From a bacterium SCSIO 12827 (lineage in GTDB: Bacteria > Pseudomonadota > Alphaproteobacteria > Rhodospirillales > Casp-alpha2): DNA of 64,000 bases. The notes below the pieces were generated by a model. That model did no database searches. It was not told the DNA's origin and was given only the letters and a program-made list of their open reading frames with translations. Positions 1 through 8,241 of this stretch are shown piece after piece. The stretch's first letter is position 1; each line of letters begins with the position of its first letter. The DNA is taken from the NCBI GenBank assembly GCA_024397995.1, contig CP073746.1, positions 1,674,001 to 1,738,000 of the forward strand, read 5' to 3'. Both the position numbers and the translations under genes were made by a program.

Positions 1-667
1 CACCGCGCAACCGGTAAAGCTGGTCATCAACGAGAACGGCCAGGGCCATGCCATGCTCGGTAATTCATACTGGGCCGAGCAGATGGTGCCGATCCTGGCC
101 CATGTGGACGCGGCCAAGGAATTCGCGGCCCGGGGCGCGCAGATCCTGGCCTCGGCCCAGGGCATGCTGAAGGAGAGGGCCGAGGGCACACGGATCGTCG
201 GCCCCACGGAAACCTTCGCCGACAAACGCGAAATCAAGATGGGCGGCTTCCGCATCGAGGTTCTGCACCTGGGCCCGGCCCATAGCCCGGGGGATACCCA
301 GGTCTGGCTGCCCGAACAATCCCTGGTCATCGCCGGCGACATGGCCTTTCACGAACGCATGCCGCCGATCTTCGACGATACGGACACCAAGGGCTGGATC
401 GAAACCTGGGCCGGGCCTTTCGAGGGGCTGAAGGCGACCTATGTCATCCCCGGCCACGGCCATCCGACCAATATGGCCCAGGTGCGGCGCTACACCCACG
501 ACTACCTGGTCTACCTGCGCGGCAAGATCCGCGAACACCTGGAGGGTGGCGGCGACCTGAAGGGCGCCTATTACGTGGACCAGTCGGCCTTTGCCCACCT
601 CGACACCTTCAAGCAACTGGCGACCCGCAACGCCGGGCGCGTGTTCGTGCAGATGGAATTCGAATAG
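1..667 (+). CDS. MBL-fold metallo-hydrolase, 5' end outside window
   Basis: The reading frame is open from base 2 and ends at 667, so the N-terminus lies outside the window; the ATG at 53 is internal and not a likely start. The later metallo-beta-lactamase motifs are clear: LGPAHSPGDT (motif 3 His), VIAGDM (motif 4 Asp) and VIPGHG (motif 5 His). This is the layout of the SoxH/quinoprotein-relay type of zinc hydrolase, which is usually periplasmic. Where HxHxDH is expected, before the conserved LGN, the sequence reads INENGQGHAMLGN, so the usual first-motif ligands are replaced. Substrate unknown. It is convergent with the NTF2-like gene that follows. Confidence 0.8.
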   Translation, partial: TAQPVKLVINENGQGHAMLGNSYWAEQMVPILAHVDAAKEFAARGAQILASAQGMLKERAEGTRIVGPTETFADKREIKMGGFRIEVLHLGPAHSPGDTQVWLPEQSLVIAGDMAFHERMPPIFDDTDTKGWIETWAGPFEGLKATYVIPGHGHPTNMAQVRRYTHDYLVYLRGKIREHLEGGGDLKGAYYVDQSAFAHLDTFKQLATRNAGRVFVQMEFE

Positions 668-676
668 GCGGCGCCG

Positions 677-1093
677 TCAGGGGCCGAAGCTGGACCGTGA
701 CTGAATGCCCCAACGGCCGTTCAGGCGGGTCAGGATGTAGAGGGAATCATAGACGCCGATGACGCTGCCATCACTGCGGAACCGGGTATAGACCAGCTTC
801 CAATGGGCCTTGTCGGCGTTGAACTGGATCAGCTCCCGTTCGTTCCATTCGCTGTGGTGCCAGTCGTCCTGGGCCTTCAGGCGGTCGAACAGGTCCATGG
901 GATTGCTGTCCGGCCCGTCGTAGACGGTGACCTTGCCTTCCGCCAGGCGCGGGTGGGGGTAATGCATCAGGGCGGCCATGGCCTTGGCGTCGTAGGCGTT
1001 CAGCGCCGCCATGTGGCGATCGAGAAGGTCCAGCCCGGCAGCCTCGATGCCGGCCCTGTCGGGGGTGTCCCGCAAATTCCGCTCCTTAGTCAT
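677..1093 (-). CDS. NTF2-like (SnoaL/DUF4440-type) small protein
   Basis: About 138 residues with the cone-shaped NTF2-like pattern: an N-terminal helix with [23 protein letters not shown], then alternating strands ending in [14 protein letters not shown]. Members of this fold bind small ligands or are isomerase-like, and no substrate can be read from the sequence. The chosen ATG overlaps the lipB stop (ATGACTAA), which suggests translational coupling. An in-frame ATG at 1111 would add six residues. It is the second gene of a lipB transcription unit, and no link to lipoylation is evident. Confidence 0.72.
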   Translation of the reverse strand: MTKERNLRDTPDRAGIEAAGLDLLDRHMAALNAYDAKAMAALMHYPHPRLAEGKVTVYDGPDSNPMDLFDRLKAQDDWHHSEWNERELIQFNADKAHWKLVYTRFRSDGSVIGVYDSLYILTRLNGRWGIQSRSSFGP

Positions 1094-1748
1094 GAAGATT
1101 GCCGAAGACATCTTCGAAGGTCTGGCGCAGGATCACGTCGACCTCGGGTGTGGACGCCGTGATGCCGAGATCGACCAGGGACGTCACCCCGTGTTCCGCG
1201 ATCCCGCAGGGGACGATGCCGTCAAAATGGCTGAGGTCCGGTTCGATGTTCAGGGACACCCCATGGAAGGTCACCCATTTGCGCAGGCGCACGCCGATGG
1301 CGGCGATCTTGTCTTCGCGGTACAGTTTTGACCCCGGCGCCCCCCGGGAAACCCAGATGCCGACCCGGCCGTCGCGCCGTTCACCGATGACGTTAAAGCG
1401 GGCGAGGGCGCGGATGATCCAATTTTCCAGGTCGCAGACGAAGGCGCGCACATCCTCGCCGCGCCGCTTCAGGTCGAGCATCACGTAGCCGACCCGCTGC
1501 CCGGGGCCGTGGTAGGTGTAGCGCCCGCCACGCCCGGTCTTATGGACGGGGAAGCGGTCCGGGTCCGTCAGTTCCGCCGGATCGGCGCTGGTCCCGGCGG
1601 TGTAGAGCGGTGGATGCTCCAGCAGCCAGACCATTTCCGGCGCGGTGCCGGCGCGGATCGCGGCCACGCGCTCCTCCATCACGGCCACGGCTTCGTCATA
1701 GGCCACGGGCGTGTCCGATATCCGCCATTCGACGCCTTGGTCTGTCAT
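1086..1748 (-). CDS. lipB: Octanoyltransferase LipB
   Basis: LipB moves the octanoyl group from acyl carrier protein to lipoyl domains of dehydrogenase complexes, the first step of lipoate biosynthesis, in the cytoplasm. The 220-residue length fits the family. Visible motifs are [12 protein letters not shown] (His about 80), the catalytic lysine in KIAAIGVR (about 147) and the catalytic cysteine in VPCGIAEHG (about 181). The start at 1748 has AGGAAA a few bases upstream. A longer in-frame extension upstream runs through the tRNA gene and is not coding. lipA is not in the window. Confidence 0.95.
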   Translation of the reverse strand: MTDQGVEWRISDTPVAYDEAVAVMEERVAAIRAGTAPEMVWLLEHPPLYTAGTSADPAELTDPDRFPVHKTGRGGRYTYHGPGQRVGYVMLDLKRRGEDVRAFVCDLENWIIRALARFNVIGERRDGRVGIWVSRGAPGSKLYREDKIAAIGVRLRKWVTFHGVSLNIEPDLSHFDGIVPCGIAEHGVTSLVDLGITASTPEVDVILRQTFEDVFGNLHD

Positions 1749-1785
1749 CAATTTCCTATTTGCTCCACCGTGGTCGCGCTTCCGC

Positions 1786-1814
1786 TTGATATGGGTGCGC
1801 CGATTTGCTATCTG
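1786..1814 (+). promoter_or_regulatory. Sigma-70-type promoter of tRNA-Leu
   Basis: TTGATA at 1786-1791 and TATCTG at 1809-1814 are separated by exactly 17 bases. The predicted start near 1821 lies about 38 bases before the mature tRNA. The reading is from sequence only. Confidence 0.6.
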
Positions 1815-1858
1815 CCGCCATGTATTTCGCAGGTGACGTGCTTGCGGCAAGGAAAAAT

Positions 1859-1945
1859 GCGGTCGTGGCGGAATTGGTAGACGCGCAGCGTTGAGGTCGC
1901 TGTGGGAGAGATCCCGTGGAAGTTCGAGTCTTCTCGACCGCACCA
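1859..1945 (+). tRNA. tRNA-Leu (GAG)
   Basis: An 87-base class II tRNA with an encoded CCA end. The acceptor arm GCGGTCG pairs with CGACCGC, followed by discriminator A and CCA. The anticodon stem CAGCG/CGCTG encloses the loop TTGAGGT, giving anticodon GAG, which reads CTC and CTT leucine codons. A long variable arm (GTGGGAGAGATCCCGT) and GTTCGAGTC in the T arm support the leucine identity. It has its own promoter and terminator and so forms a single-gene unit. Confidence 0.97.
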
Positions 1946-1962
1946 AACCTTGTATTTGCATG

Positions 1963-1992
1963 AAAAAACCCGGGCCTTGGCCCGGGTTTTTT
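1963..1992 (+). terminator. Rho-independent terminator after tRNA-Leu
   Basis: A perfect inverted repeat, CCCGGGCC-TT-GGCCCGGG, is flanked by A6 on the left and T6 on the right. It sits 17 bases after the CCA end. The A and T tracts make it symmetric, but no gene on the minus strand needs it. Confidence 0.92.
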
Positions 1993-2115
1993 GCTTTTCC
2001 GGGCGAAATTGTAACCTATTCGGGCTATTGTCGGTTCCACGCGGAGCCTATGCGGACGGCCCGCAATCACACGCCATCGGCGGCTGCCTAGACCCCTGGA
2101 TCGGAGACCCGTGCC

Positions 2116-3531
2116 ATGAGCGAGCGCCCGGACGACACGCTTGAGATGGAGCCCGCCGCCAAGCCGGAGGAAAGCCTCGAGCCCGCCCATGACGATGTCG
2201 ACGCCGCGGTCATCACGGCGCTGGACGCAGGCGATACCGCGGGCCTTAAGGAACTGGTCGACGGCCTGCATTACGCCGACGTCGCCGACATCGTCGAACG
2301 CCTGAGTGCCGACCGCCGTGAACAGCTGATCACCGAGATCGGCCCGGACATGGCGCCCGACGTGCTGGCCGAACTGGACGAGTCGGTGCGCGAGGAAATC
2401 TTCGAGGCCATGGCCCCGGAGCAGATCGCCGCCCACGTTCAGGAACTGGATTCCGACGACGCGGTGGAAATCGTCAACCAGATGGAGGCCCCCGAACAGC
2501 AGAAGGTGCTGGACGCCATGCCGGCGCCGGACCGGCGGCTGATCGAACAAAGCCTGTCCTACCCGGAGGAATCCGCCGGCCGCCTGATGCAGCGGGAAAT
2601 CGTCACGGTGCCGACCCATTGGACCGTGGGCCAGACCATTGATTTCATGCGCCAAGCGGCCGAAGGCGACGACGACATCCTGCCGGATTCGTTCTACGAC
2701 ATCTTCGTCGTCGACCCGACGCACAAACCCGTCGGCACGATCCATTTGAGCCACCTTCTGCGCTCCAAGCGGCCCGTGAAGGTCTCTGACATCATGGAGA
2801 CGGAACTGAAGCTGATTTCCGTCAACATGGACCAGGAAGACGTCGCCTTTCTGTTCCGCCAGCGCGACCTGGTATCCGCCCCCGTGGTCGACGAGGCGCA
2901 GCGCCTGGTCGGCGCCATCACCATCGATGACGTCGTCGACGTCATTCACGAGGAGCACGAGGAAGACATGCTGGCGTTGGCCGGGGTCGGCGAAGACGAC
3001 TTGTACGACGCCGCCATCGACACCACCAAGGCGCGGTTCCGCTGGCTGCTGGTCAATCTGTTCACGGCGATCCTGGCGTCCCTGGTGATCGGCCTGTTCG
3101 CGACGACGCTGGAGCAGATCGTGGCCCTGGCCATTCTCATGCCCATCGTCGCCTCCATGGGCGGCAACGCCGGTACGCAGACCCTGACCGTGGCCGTGCG
3201 CGCCATGGCCATGCGGGAACTGACCGCGACCAATGCCTACCGCGTGATCGGCAAGGAAGTACTGGTCGGCACCATCAACGGCGTGTTGTTCGCCGTCATC
3301 ACGGGCGCCATCGCCTGGTTCTGGTTCGGGCAACCGCAGATCGGCCTGATCATCGGCCTGGCCATGATCATCAACATGGTGGTCGCGGGCCTGGCCGGGG
3401 CCGCGATTCCACTCGTTCTCGACCGTTTCGGGATCGATCCGGCCATTGCGTCGTCGGTGTTCCTGACCACGGTCACGGACGTGGTCGGCTTCTTTGCCTT
3501 TCTGGGGCTGGCGGCGGTGTTCCTGCTCTAG
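2116..3531 (+). CDS. mgtE: Magnesium transporter MgtE
   Basis: MgtE is an inner-membrane Mg2+ channel/transporter gated by cytoplasmic Mg2+. The 471-residue protein shows the full architecture: an acidic superhelical N domain (about 35-150) with the family pattern ADVADIVERL, two CBS domains (about 150-270, including APVVDEAQRLVGAITIDD), and a C-terminal domain of five membrane segments with the pore signature MPIVASMGGNAGTQTL. GGAG at about 2103 supports the ATG at 2116. No Mg2+ riboswitch-like leader is apparent in the short space between the tRNA terminator and the start. Confidence 0.95.
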   Translation: MSERPDDTLEMEPAAKPEESLEPAHDDVDAAVITALDAGDTAGLKELVDGLHYADVADIVERLSADRREQLITEIGPDMAPDVLAELDESVREEIFEAMAPEQIAAHVQELDSDDAVEIVNQMEAPEQQKVLDAMPAPDRRLIEQSLSYPEESAGRLMQREIVTVPTHWTVGQTIDFMRQAAEGDDDILPDSFYDIFVVDPTHKPVGTIHLSHLLRSKRPVKVSDIMETELKLISVNMDQEDVAFLFRQRDLVSAPVVDEAQRLVGAITIDDVVDVIHEEHEEDMLALAGVGEDDLYDAAIDTTKARFRWLLVNLFTAILASLVIGLFATTLEQIVALAILMPIVASMGGNAGTQTLTVAVRAMAMRELTATNAYRVIGKEVLVGTINGVLFAVITGAIAWFWFGQPQIGLIIGLAMIINMVVAGLAGAAIPLVLDRFGIDPAIASSVFLTTVTDVVGFFAFLGLAAVFLL

Positions 3532-3567
3532 CAGGGGCGGGGAAGGGGCCAGCGCGCCACGGCAAAC

Positions 3568-3583
3568 TTTACGTTAACGTAAA
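3568..3583 (+). promoter_or_regulatory. Palindromic operator upstream of the MerR/LiuR-like gene
   Basis: TTTACGTTAACGTAAA is a perfect 16-base palindrome ending 19 bases before the MerR-family start codon. It resembles the sites known for LiuR, the regulator of branched-chain amino acid degradation in proteobacteria. Its position implies autoregulation. With so little space before the ATG, the transcript is probably leaderless or nearly so. No second copy was noticed elsewhere in the window. Confidence 0.65.
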
Positions 3584-3602
3584 CGTTAGCTACAGTCCGG
3601 CC

Positions 3603-4019
3603 ATGGCATTGGACCAGACACAATCGACCTTCGGCATCGCCGAACTGGCGCGCGAGTTCGGGATCACCACCCGCGCGATCCGGTTTTACGAGGACAAGGG
3701 CCTGCTGAACCCGGCGCGCGACGGTCAGCGCCGCGTCTACGGTTCCCGCGACCATGTGCGCCTGCGTCTGATCATGCGGGGCAAGCGGCTGGGCTTTTCG
3801 CTCGACGAGATTCGCGAAATGATTGACCTTTACGATGTCGATCCCAGCGAGGTGTCGCAACTTAAGCTGTTCATCGACAAGCTTCAGTTGCGGCGCGAAC
3901 AGCTGCGCATCCAGCAGGAAGACATCGCCGAGACCCTGGCCGAACTGGACCGCCTGGAAGCCCAGTCTCAGGACCTTCTGGCCCAACGGGCGTCGGTACG
4001 CACCAAGGCCGCCGGTTGA
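3603..4019 (+). CDS. liuR: MerR-family regulator, LiuR-like
   Basis: A 138-residue MerR-family protein: an N-terminal winged helix-turn-helix (FGIAELAREFGITTRAIRFYEDKGLL, about 10-35), the wing with the RLRLIMRGKRLGFSLDEI segment, and a C-terminal dimerisation coiled coil. Cysteine ligands typical of metal sensors are absent. The sequence pattern matches LiuR, which controls leucine/isovalerate and fatty-acid degradation genes. A palindrome of the LiuR type lies just upstream. A probable liuC-like hydratase is encoded 5.3 kb downstream, but the rest of a liu operon is not here. The specific name is an inference from motif similarity. Confidence 0.75.
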   Translation: MALDQTQSTFGIAELAREFGITTRAIRFYEDKGLLNPARDGQRRVYGSRDHVRLRLIMRGKRLGFSLDEIREMIDLYDVDPSEVSQLKLFIDKLQLRREQLRIQQEDIAETLAELDRLEAQSQDLLAQRASVRTKAAG

Positions 4020-4092
4020 TCCCGCCATCCCTTGTGACCAAGATTGATTTTGGGCCGCCCCTGTGAGATGGAAGGGAGCGGAGGATACATCA

Positions 4093-4920
4093 TTGCAAAA
4101 TACCAAGAATACCCCCCTACGGGTCGCCATGGGCGGCCTGGGCGCTGTCGGTCTGCCGGTGGTGGAATGGCTTGATTCCGGCGAAGAGCCGGGCCTGCAA
4201 CTTGTCGCCGTCTCGGCCGGCGACAAGGAACGGGCGGCCGGGCGCCTGGCCCATCTGAAGGCGCCGCCCCCGGTGATGGAGCTGGCCGAGCTGGCCGCCG
4301 TCGCCGATGTGATCGTCGAATGCGCGCCGCCGGAACACTTTCTCGACGTCTGCGGCCCGGCAGTCGAACAGGGCCGCATCCTGGTGCCGCTTTCGGTCAG
4401 CCAGCTTCTCCATCATATGGATCTGGTCGACCGGGCCCGCGAAACCGGCGCCACTATCGTTGTGCCGACGGGGGCGCTGGTCGGCCTGGACACGGTGCGT
4501 GCCGCCGCCGAAGGCAACCTGCGATCGGTCGTCATGCGCACCCACAAGCCCCCCGCCGGGTTCCAGAAAGCCCGCTGGGTGCAGGAGCAGGGCATCAACC
4601 TGATGGGATTGAACGCCCCGAAAAAGCTGTTCGAGGGCTCGGTCCGTGACGCCGCCGACAAATTCCCCGCCAACGTCAACGTGGCGGTCGCCCTGGGCTT
4701 GGCGGGGCTGGGCGTCGATGAAACGCGCTATGAGGTCTGGGCCGATCCGACGATCACCCGCAACACCCATTGGATCACCGTTGAATCCGACATCGTGCGG
4801 GTCGAAATGAACATCGCGGGCGAACCGACGGCGGAAAACCCGGCGACGGGCAAGATCGTGCCGCTTAGCATGATTGCCACCCTGCGCGGGCTGGTCAGCC
4901 CGCTGCGGGTCGGGACCTAG
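4093..4920 (+). CDS. nadX: L-aspartate dehydrogenase (DUF108 family)
   Basis: This NAD(P)-dependent enzyme converts L-aspartate to iminoaspartate/oxaloacetate and can feed NAD synthesis or aspartate catabolism. The protein has an N-terminal Rossmann fold (RVAMGGLGAVGLPVVEWL) and the family signatures GALVGLDTVRAAAEGNL, THKPPAGF and KFPANVNVAVALGLAG. I chose the TTG at 4093 (275 residues) because GGAGG lies 8 bases upstream at 4080-4084. An in-frame GTG at 4063 would add ten residues with no good ribosome site. No nadA or nadC is adjacent, so the pathway is unclear. Confidence 0.85.
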   Translation: MQNTKNTPLRVAMGGLGAVGLPVVEWLDSGEEPGLQLVAVSAGDKERAAGRLAHLKAPPPVMELAELAAVADVIVECAPPEHFLDVCGPAVEQGRILVPLSVSQLLHHMDLVDRARETGATIVVPTGALVGLDTVRAAAEGNLRSVVMRTHKPPAGFQKARWVQEQGINLMGLNAPKKLFEGSVRDAADKFPANVNVAVALGLAGLGVDETRYEVWADPTITRNTHWITVESDIVRVEMNIAGEPTAENPATGKIVPLSMIATLRGLVSPLRVGT

Positions 4921-5002
4921 TCACCGATTGGTCTGGCGGGGGCGCGTTCGATGGTGATAATGGGCACGCGGCCCCTTGGCGGCGATACGCTGCCGCAACC
5001 CA

Positions 5003-5470
5003 ATGGACATCATGACCACCGACTTCCAGCCCTTCGACGACGCCTTTGCTCAACGCGTGCGTGACAGTTTCGACAAGCAGGGCATTATGGGCCATATCGG
5101 TGCCCGTTTGGGTGAGGTTCGGCCCGGCTATTGCGAGATCGAATTACCCTATTCGGACGCCGTGTCGCAGCAGCACGGGTTTTTCCACGGCGGTGTCGTC
5201 GGTACCATCGCCGACAGCGCCGGCGGGTTCGCCGCTTTCAGCCTGATGGGGCCCGGTGACGGCGTTCTGACCGTGGAATACAAACTGAACCTGATGGCGC
5301 CCGCCGACGGGGAGGAACTGATCGCCCGCGGCTATGTGGTGCGGCCGGGCAAGACCCTGACCGTCAGCCGTGCCGAAGTCGTGGTGGTCAAGGACGGCCA
5401 GGCATTGCCCTGCGCCGCCCTGCAGCAAACCTTGATGCGCGTCCAGGGCCGCGCCGACGTAGTTGGATAG
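5003..5470 (+). CDS. PaaI-type hotdog thioesterase
   Basis: A cytoplasmic acyl-CoA thioesterase of the hotdog fold, about 155 residues. The signature HGFFHGGVVGTIADSAGGFAA holds the conserved HGG turn and the acidic catalytic residue on the central helix. Start codons at 5003 and 5012 are both plausible, and neither has a strong Shine-Dalgarno site. The surrounding genes (thiolase, SDR, enoyl-CoA hydratase) fit release of CoA from an intermediate of fatty or aromatic acid breakdown. The substrate cannot be read from the sequence. Confidence 0.85.
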   Translation: MDIMTTDFQPFDDAFAQRVRDSFDKQGIMGHIGARLGEVRPGYCEIELPYSDAVSQQHGFFHGGVVGTIADSAGGFAAFSLMGPGDGVLTVEYKLNLMAPADGEELIARGYVVRPGKTLTVSRAEVVVVKDGQALPCAALQQTLMRVQGRADVVG

Positions 5471-5479
5471 GGGCGTCCC

Positions 5480-5872
5480 ATGAATGATCCGATGAATGAA
5501 CAGAAACGGGAAGGCGTGGCCCAGTTCATGGCCCGTTGGTGCATCGATGGCTGGAAGGGCAAGATTCCCCTGACGCGCATGTTCTGGGGCGGCGGTGCCG
5601 TATGGTTTATCGGCTTTGCGCTCGAACGCGGTGTGGTCAACCTGTTCCGGGTGCCGCAGTCGCCTTATTTCGCGGGCGAACTTTATGTTCTCGATGGTCT
5701 GCTGCGGCTGTGTGAATGGATTTTGATGGCGTCTTTCGTGTGGTGGTGCATTGGCGTGTGGCGGTCCGTCGACCATGAAACGCCGGGCACCTGGCCGACC
5801 ACGGCGCGTGGCATGGTGGCTTTGCTGGTGATCGCCAACATGGCCTCCGCATTCGTGGCGTTGTCGCGATGA
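5480..5872 (+). CDS. Unknown small membrane protein, first of a coupled pair
   Basis: Not recognised. The 130-residue protein is tryptophan-rich and has about three predicted membrane segments: MFWGGGAVWFIGFALERG (about 34-51), the stretch YVLDGLLRLCEWILMASFVWW (about 69-89) and a C-terminal GMVALLVIANMASAFVAL segment. It follows the thioesterase by 9 bases, and its stop overlaps the start of the next gene as ATGA. The pair share a similar size and layout, which suggests an interacting pair or ancient duplicates, but sequence identity between them is low by eye. Confidence 0.75.
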   Translation: MNDPMNEQKREGVAQFMARWCIDGWKGKIPLTRMFWGGGAVWFIGFALERGVVNLFRVPQSPYFAGELYVLDGLLRLCEWILMASFVWWCIGVWRSVDHETPGTWPTTARGMVALLVIANMASAFVALSR

Positions 5873-6306
5873 TCAACGACCAGACCCCCGTATACATCAA
5901 CCTGCACGGCGGCGGTGGAATGCCAGGCGACGAGCCGCCGGAGCCGATCTTTTCCCGCTGCTGGCACGGCCGGGAGAGGCTGTGGGTCGTGTTCTGGGCT
6001 TATGGCATGTTCGGCACGGGCGTCGTTCTTGCCTGTGTCCTGGCCATGATCTTCATCGGCCTGCAACTCGGCCTTATGTTCGCGCCCCAGGACACCCATG
6101 GCGGTTACGTCGGCGGGATCACCGGCATGGCCCTTGGCGCGGCGGTGGCGGTACCTTATCTGATCTGGATGACGGTCAGTCTGTGGCGTTGTGCGCCCAA
6201 TGTTGAAAACCCTGTCTGGACCCGTCTGATGCGCGGCTGGTTGATCGCGGAATGGATTGGCCTGGCCATGGCGGGATACAATTTCGCGCATCTTCTCAAG
6301 CTGTAA
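5869..6306 (+). CDS. Unknown small membrane protein, second of a coupled pair
   Basis: Not recognised. The 145 residues begin with a soluble glycine-rich stretch (NLHGGGGMPGD), followed by three or four hydrophobic segments: WVVFWAYGMFGTGVVLACVL, GGITGMALGAAVAVPYLIWM and GWLIAEWIGLAMAGYNF. The start overlaps the previous stop (ATGA), indicating translational coupling. The thiolase gene follows after 18 bases, so all probably share a transcript. No catalytic motif is visible. Confidence 0.75.
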   Translation: MINDQTPVYINLHGGGGMPGDEPPEPIFSRCWHGRERLWVVFWAYGMFGTGVVLACVLAMIFIGLQLGLMFAPQDTHGGYVGGITGMALGAAVAVPYLIWMTVSLWRCAPNVENPVWTRLMRGWLIAEWIGLAMAGYNFAHLLKL

Positions 6307-6324
6307 GAGGGGGGAGTGAATCCA

Positions 6325-7512
6325 ATGAATGAAGACCCGATCGTCATTGCCGGTGCCGCGCGCACGCCCATGGGCGGGTTCCAGGGCGATCTGTCAGGGG
6401 CCCGCGCGCCGGACCTTGGCGCGGCGGCAATCAAGGCAGCGCTGGCGCGCGCCGGCATCGCACCCGAGGCCGTCGACGAGGTCTACATGGGCATCGTGCT
6501 GCCGGCCGGACTGGGCCAGGCCCCGGCGCGCCAGGCGGCCCTCGGCGCGGGCCTGCCGACCGCCGTGCCGGCCACCACGCTGAACAAGATGTGCGGCTCG
6601 GGCATGAAGGCCGCCATGCTGGCCCATGACGGCATTCTCGCAGGCGCCGGGGCGGTGATGGTCGCCGGCGGCATGGAAAGCATGTCCAACGCGCCCTACC
6701 TGCTGGATAAGGCGCGGGGCGGCTACCGCATGGGCCATGGCGCCGTGCTCGACCACATGTTCCTGGACGGGCTGGAGGACGCCTACGACAAGGGCCGCCT
6801 CATGGGCACCTTCGCCGAGGACACGGCGACCCATTACCAGTTCACTCGGGATGCCCAGGACGATTTCGCCCTGACGTCCCTGGACCGGGCCAAGACGGCG
6901 ATCGAGGACGGTACTTTCGACCCCGAAGTCACGCCCGTCACGGTCAAGACCCGCAAGGGTGAGGTTACGGTCGAGCGGGACGAACAGCCCCTGAAGGCCA
7001 ATCCGGAAAAGATCCGCGCCCTGAAACCGGCTTTCGCCAAGGACGGCACGGTGACGCCGGCCAATTCGTCGTCGATTTCCGACGGGGCGGCGGCATTGGT
7101 TCTGATGCGCCGGTCCGAAGCTGAAAAACGCGGGTTGGTGCCGCTGGCCGTCATTCACGGCCATGCGACCCATGCCCATGAACCCTGCTGGTTCACCACG
7201 GCACCGGTCGGCGCCATGCAAAAGCTTGTGGACAGGGTCGGCTGGGACCTCAAGGACGTCGATCTGTTCGAAATCAACGAAGCCTTCGCCGTCGTGACCA
7301 TGGCGGCGATGCGCGATCTTGATCTGCCCCATGACAAGGTCAACGTGCACGGCGGCGCCTGTGCGCTGGGCCATCCCATCGGGGCGTCCGGGGCCAGGAT
7401 CATGGTGACCTTGCTGGCGGCGCTGGAAAAATATGATCTGCGCAAGGGCATCGCGTCCTTGTGCATCGGTGGCGGCGAAGCCACGGCCGTGGCCGTCGAA
7501 CGCATCACCTGA
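6325..7512 (+). CDS. Acetyl-CoA C-acyltransferase (thiolase)
   Basis: A biosynthetic- or degradative-type thiolase of 395 residues, acting on acetoacetyl-CoA or 3-ketoacyl-CoA in the cytoplasm. The nucleophilic cysteine lies in NKMCGSGMKA (about residue 90). The second half has EINEAFAVV, GGACALGHPIGASGAR with the catalytic histidine, and the second cysteine in LCIGGGEAT. The ATG at 6325 is preceded by GAGGGGGGAG, so the in-frame GTG at 6316 is less likely. The neighbouring SDR, thioesterase and hydratase fit acyl-CoA metabolism. Chain-length preference is not readable. Confidence 0.93.
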   Translation: MNEDPIVIAGAARTPMGGFQGDLSGARAPDLGAAAIKAALARAGIAPEAVDEVYMGIVLPAGLGQAPARQAALGAGLPTAVPATTLNKMCGSGMKAAMLAHDGILAGAGAVMVAGGMESMSNAPYLLDKARGGYRMGHGAVLDHMFLDGLEDAYDKGRLMGTFAEDTATHYQFTRDAQDDFALTSLDRAKTAIEDGTFDPEVTPVTVKTRKGEVTVERDEQPLKANPEKIRALKPAFAKDGTVTPANSSSISDGAAALVLMRRSEAEKRGLVPLAVIHGHATHAHEPCWFTTAPVGAMQKLVDRVGWDLKDVDLFEINEAFAVVTMAAMRDLDLPHDKVNVHGGACALGHPIGASGARIMVTLLAALEKYDLRKGIASLCIGGGEATAVAVERIT

Positions 7513-7538
7513 ACACATAACGGCCAGGGGAGGAAACC

Positions 7539-8225
7539 ATGCCGACAGTCTTCATCACCGGCGCCAACCGGGGGATCGGCCTGGAAATGGCGCGCCAGTA
7601 CGGGGCCGACGGCTGGACCGTCGTGGCGACCTGCCGCAATCCCATCGCACCGGGCGAATTGGCGACGATCCAGGGTGATATCCGGGTCCACGGCCTGGAC
7701 GTGGCCGACCACCGCCAGGTCGATCGTCTGGCCGGCGAGATGGCGGACACCAAGATCGACCTGCTGATCAACAATGCGGGGGTCTACGGCGACCGCAACT
7801 ACGGTTATCAGGACATCGACTACGCGGATTGGGAACAATCGTTCCGCATCAACACCATGGCGCCGCTGAAGGTTGCCGGCGCGTTCCTGCCGCTGGTCGC
7901 TGCAAACGGCGGCGGCATGATCGCCACAGTGTCGTCGGTGCTGTCGTCGATCGCGGAATCGTCGCCCAATTCGGCATCCTATGCCTACCGCACGTCGAAG
8001 GCGGCGGTGAATATGGCCATGCATGTATTCGCCGAGGAAGTACGGGCGCAGGACGTCGCGGTGGTCCTGCTGCACCCCGGCTGGGTGCAGACCGACATGG
8101 GCGGTGCTGAGGCGGCGATTGATGCCCGGACCAGCGTCACGGGCATTCGCAAGGTTCTGGCGGATGCCGGCATGGCGGAAAGCGGGCGGCTGTTCGCCTA
8201 TGACGGGCGCGAGATACCCTGGTAA
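7539..8225 (+). CDS. Short-chain dehydrogenase/reductase (CsgA-like)
   Basis: An NAD(P)-dependent oxidoreductase of 228 residues. It has the cofactor motif TGANRGIGLEMARQYG (about 6-21), LLINNAG for the central strand, a catalytic serine in VSSVLSSI, and the YxxxK pair in YAYRTSKAAVNM. The pattern HPGWVQTDMGG is typical of the C-factor/CsgA-like SDR group. GGGGAGGAAACC lies directly before the ATG. It follows the thiolase by 26 bases in the same direction. Substrate unknown. Confidence 0.88.
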   Translation: MPTVFITGANRGIGLEMARQYGADGWTVVATCRNPIAPGELATIQGDIRVHGLDVADHRQVDRLAGEMADTKIDLLINNAGVYGDRNYGYQDIDYADWEQSFRINTMAPLKVAGAFLPLVAANGGGMIATVSSVLSSIAESSPNSASYAYRTSKAAVNMAMHVFAEEVRAQDVAVVLLHPGWVQTDMGGAEAAIDARTSVTGIRKVLADAGMAESGRLFAYDGREIPW

Positions 8226-8241
8226 GACGGAGACCCACGGC

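Noticed and set aside
1993..2115. Mg2+ riboswitch before mgtE
   Set aside because: The spacer is too short and shows no M-box-like stems.
1756..3333. Long minus-strand open frame opposite mgtE
   Set aside because: It is antisense to a clear mgtE, runs through the tRNA gene, and its His/Gly/Asp-rich translation is typical of a shadow frame in GC-rich DNA.
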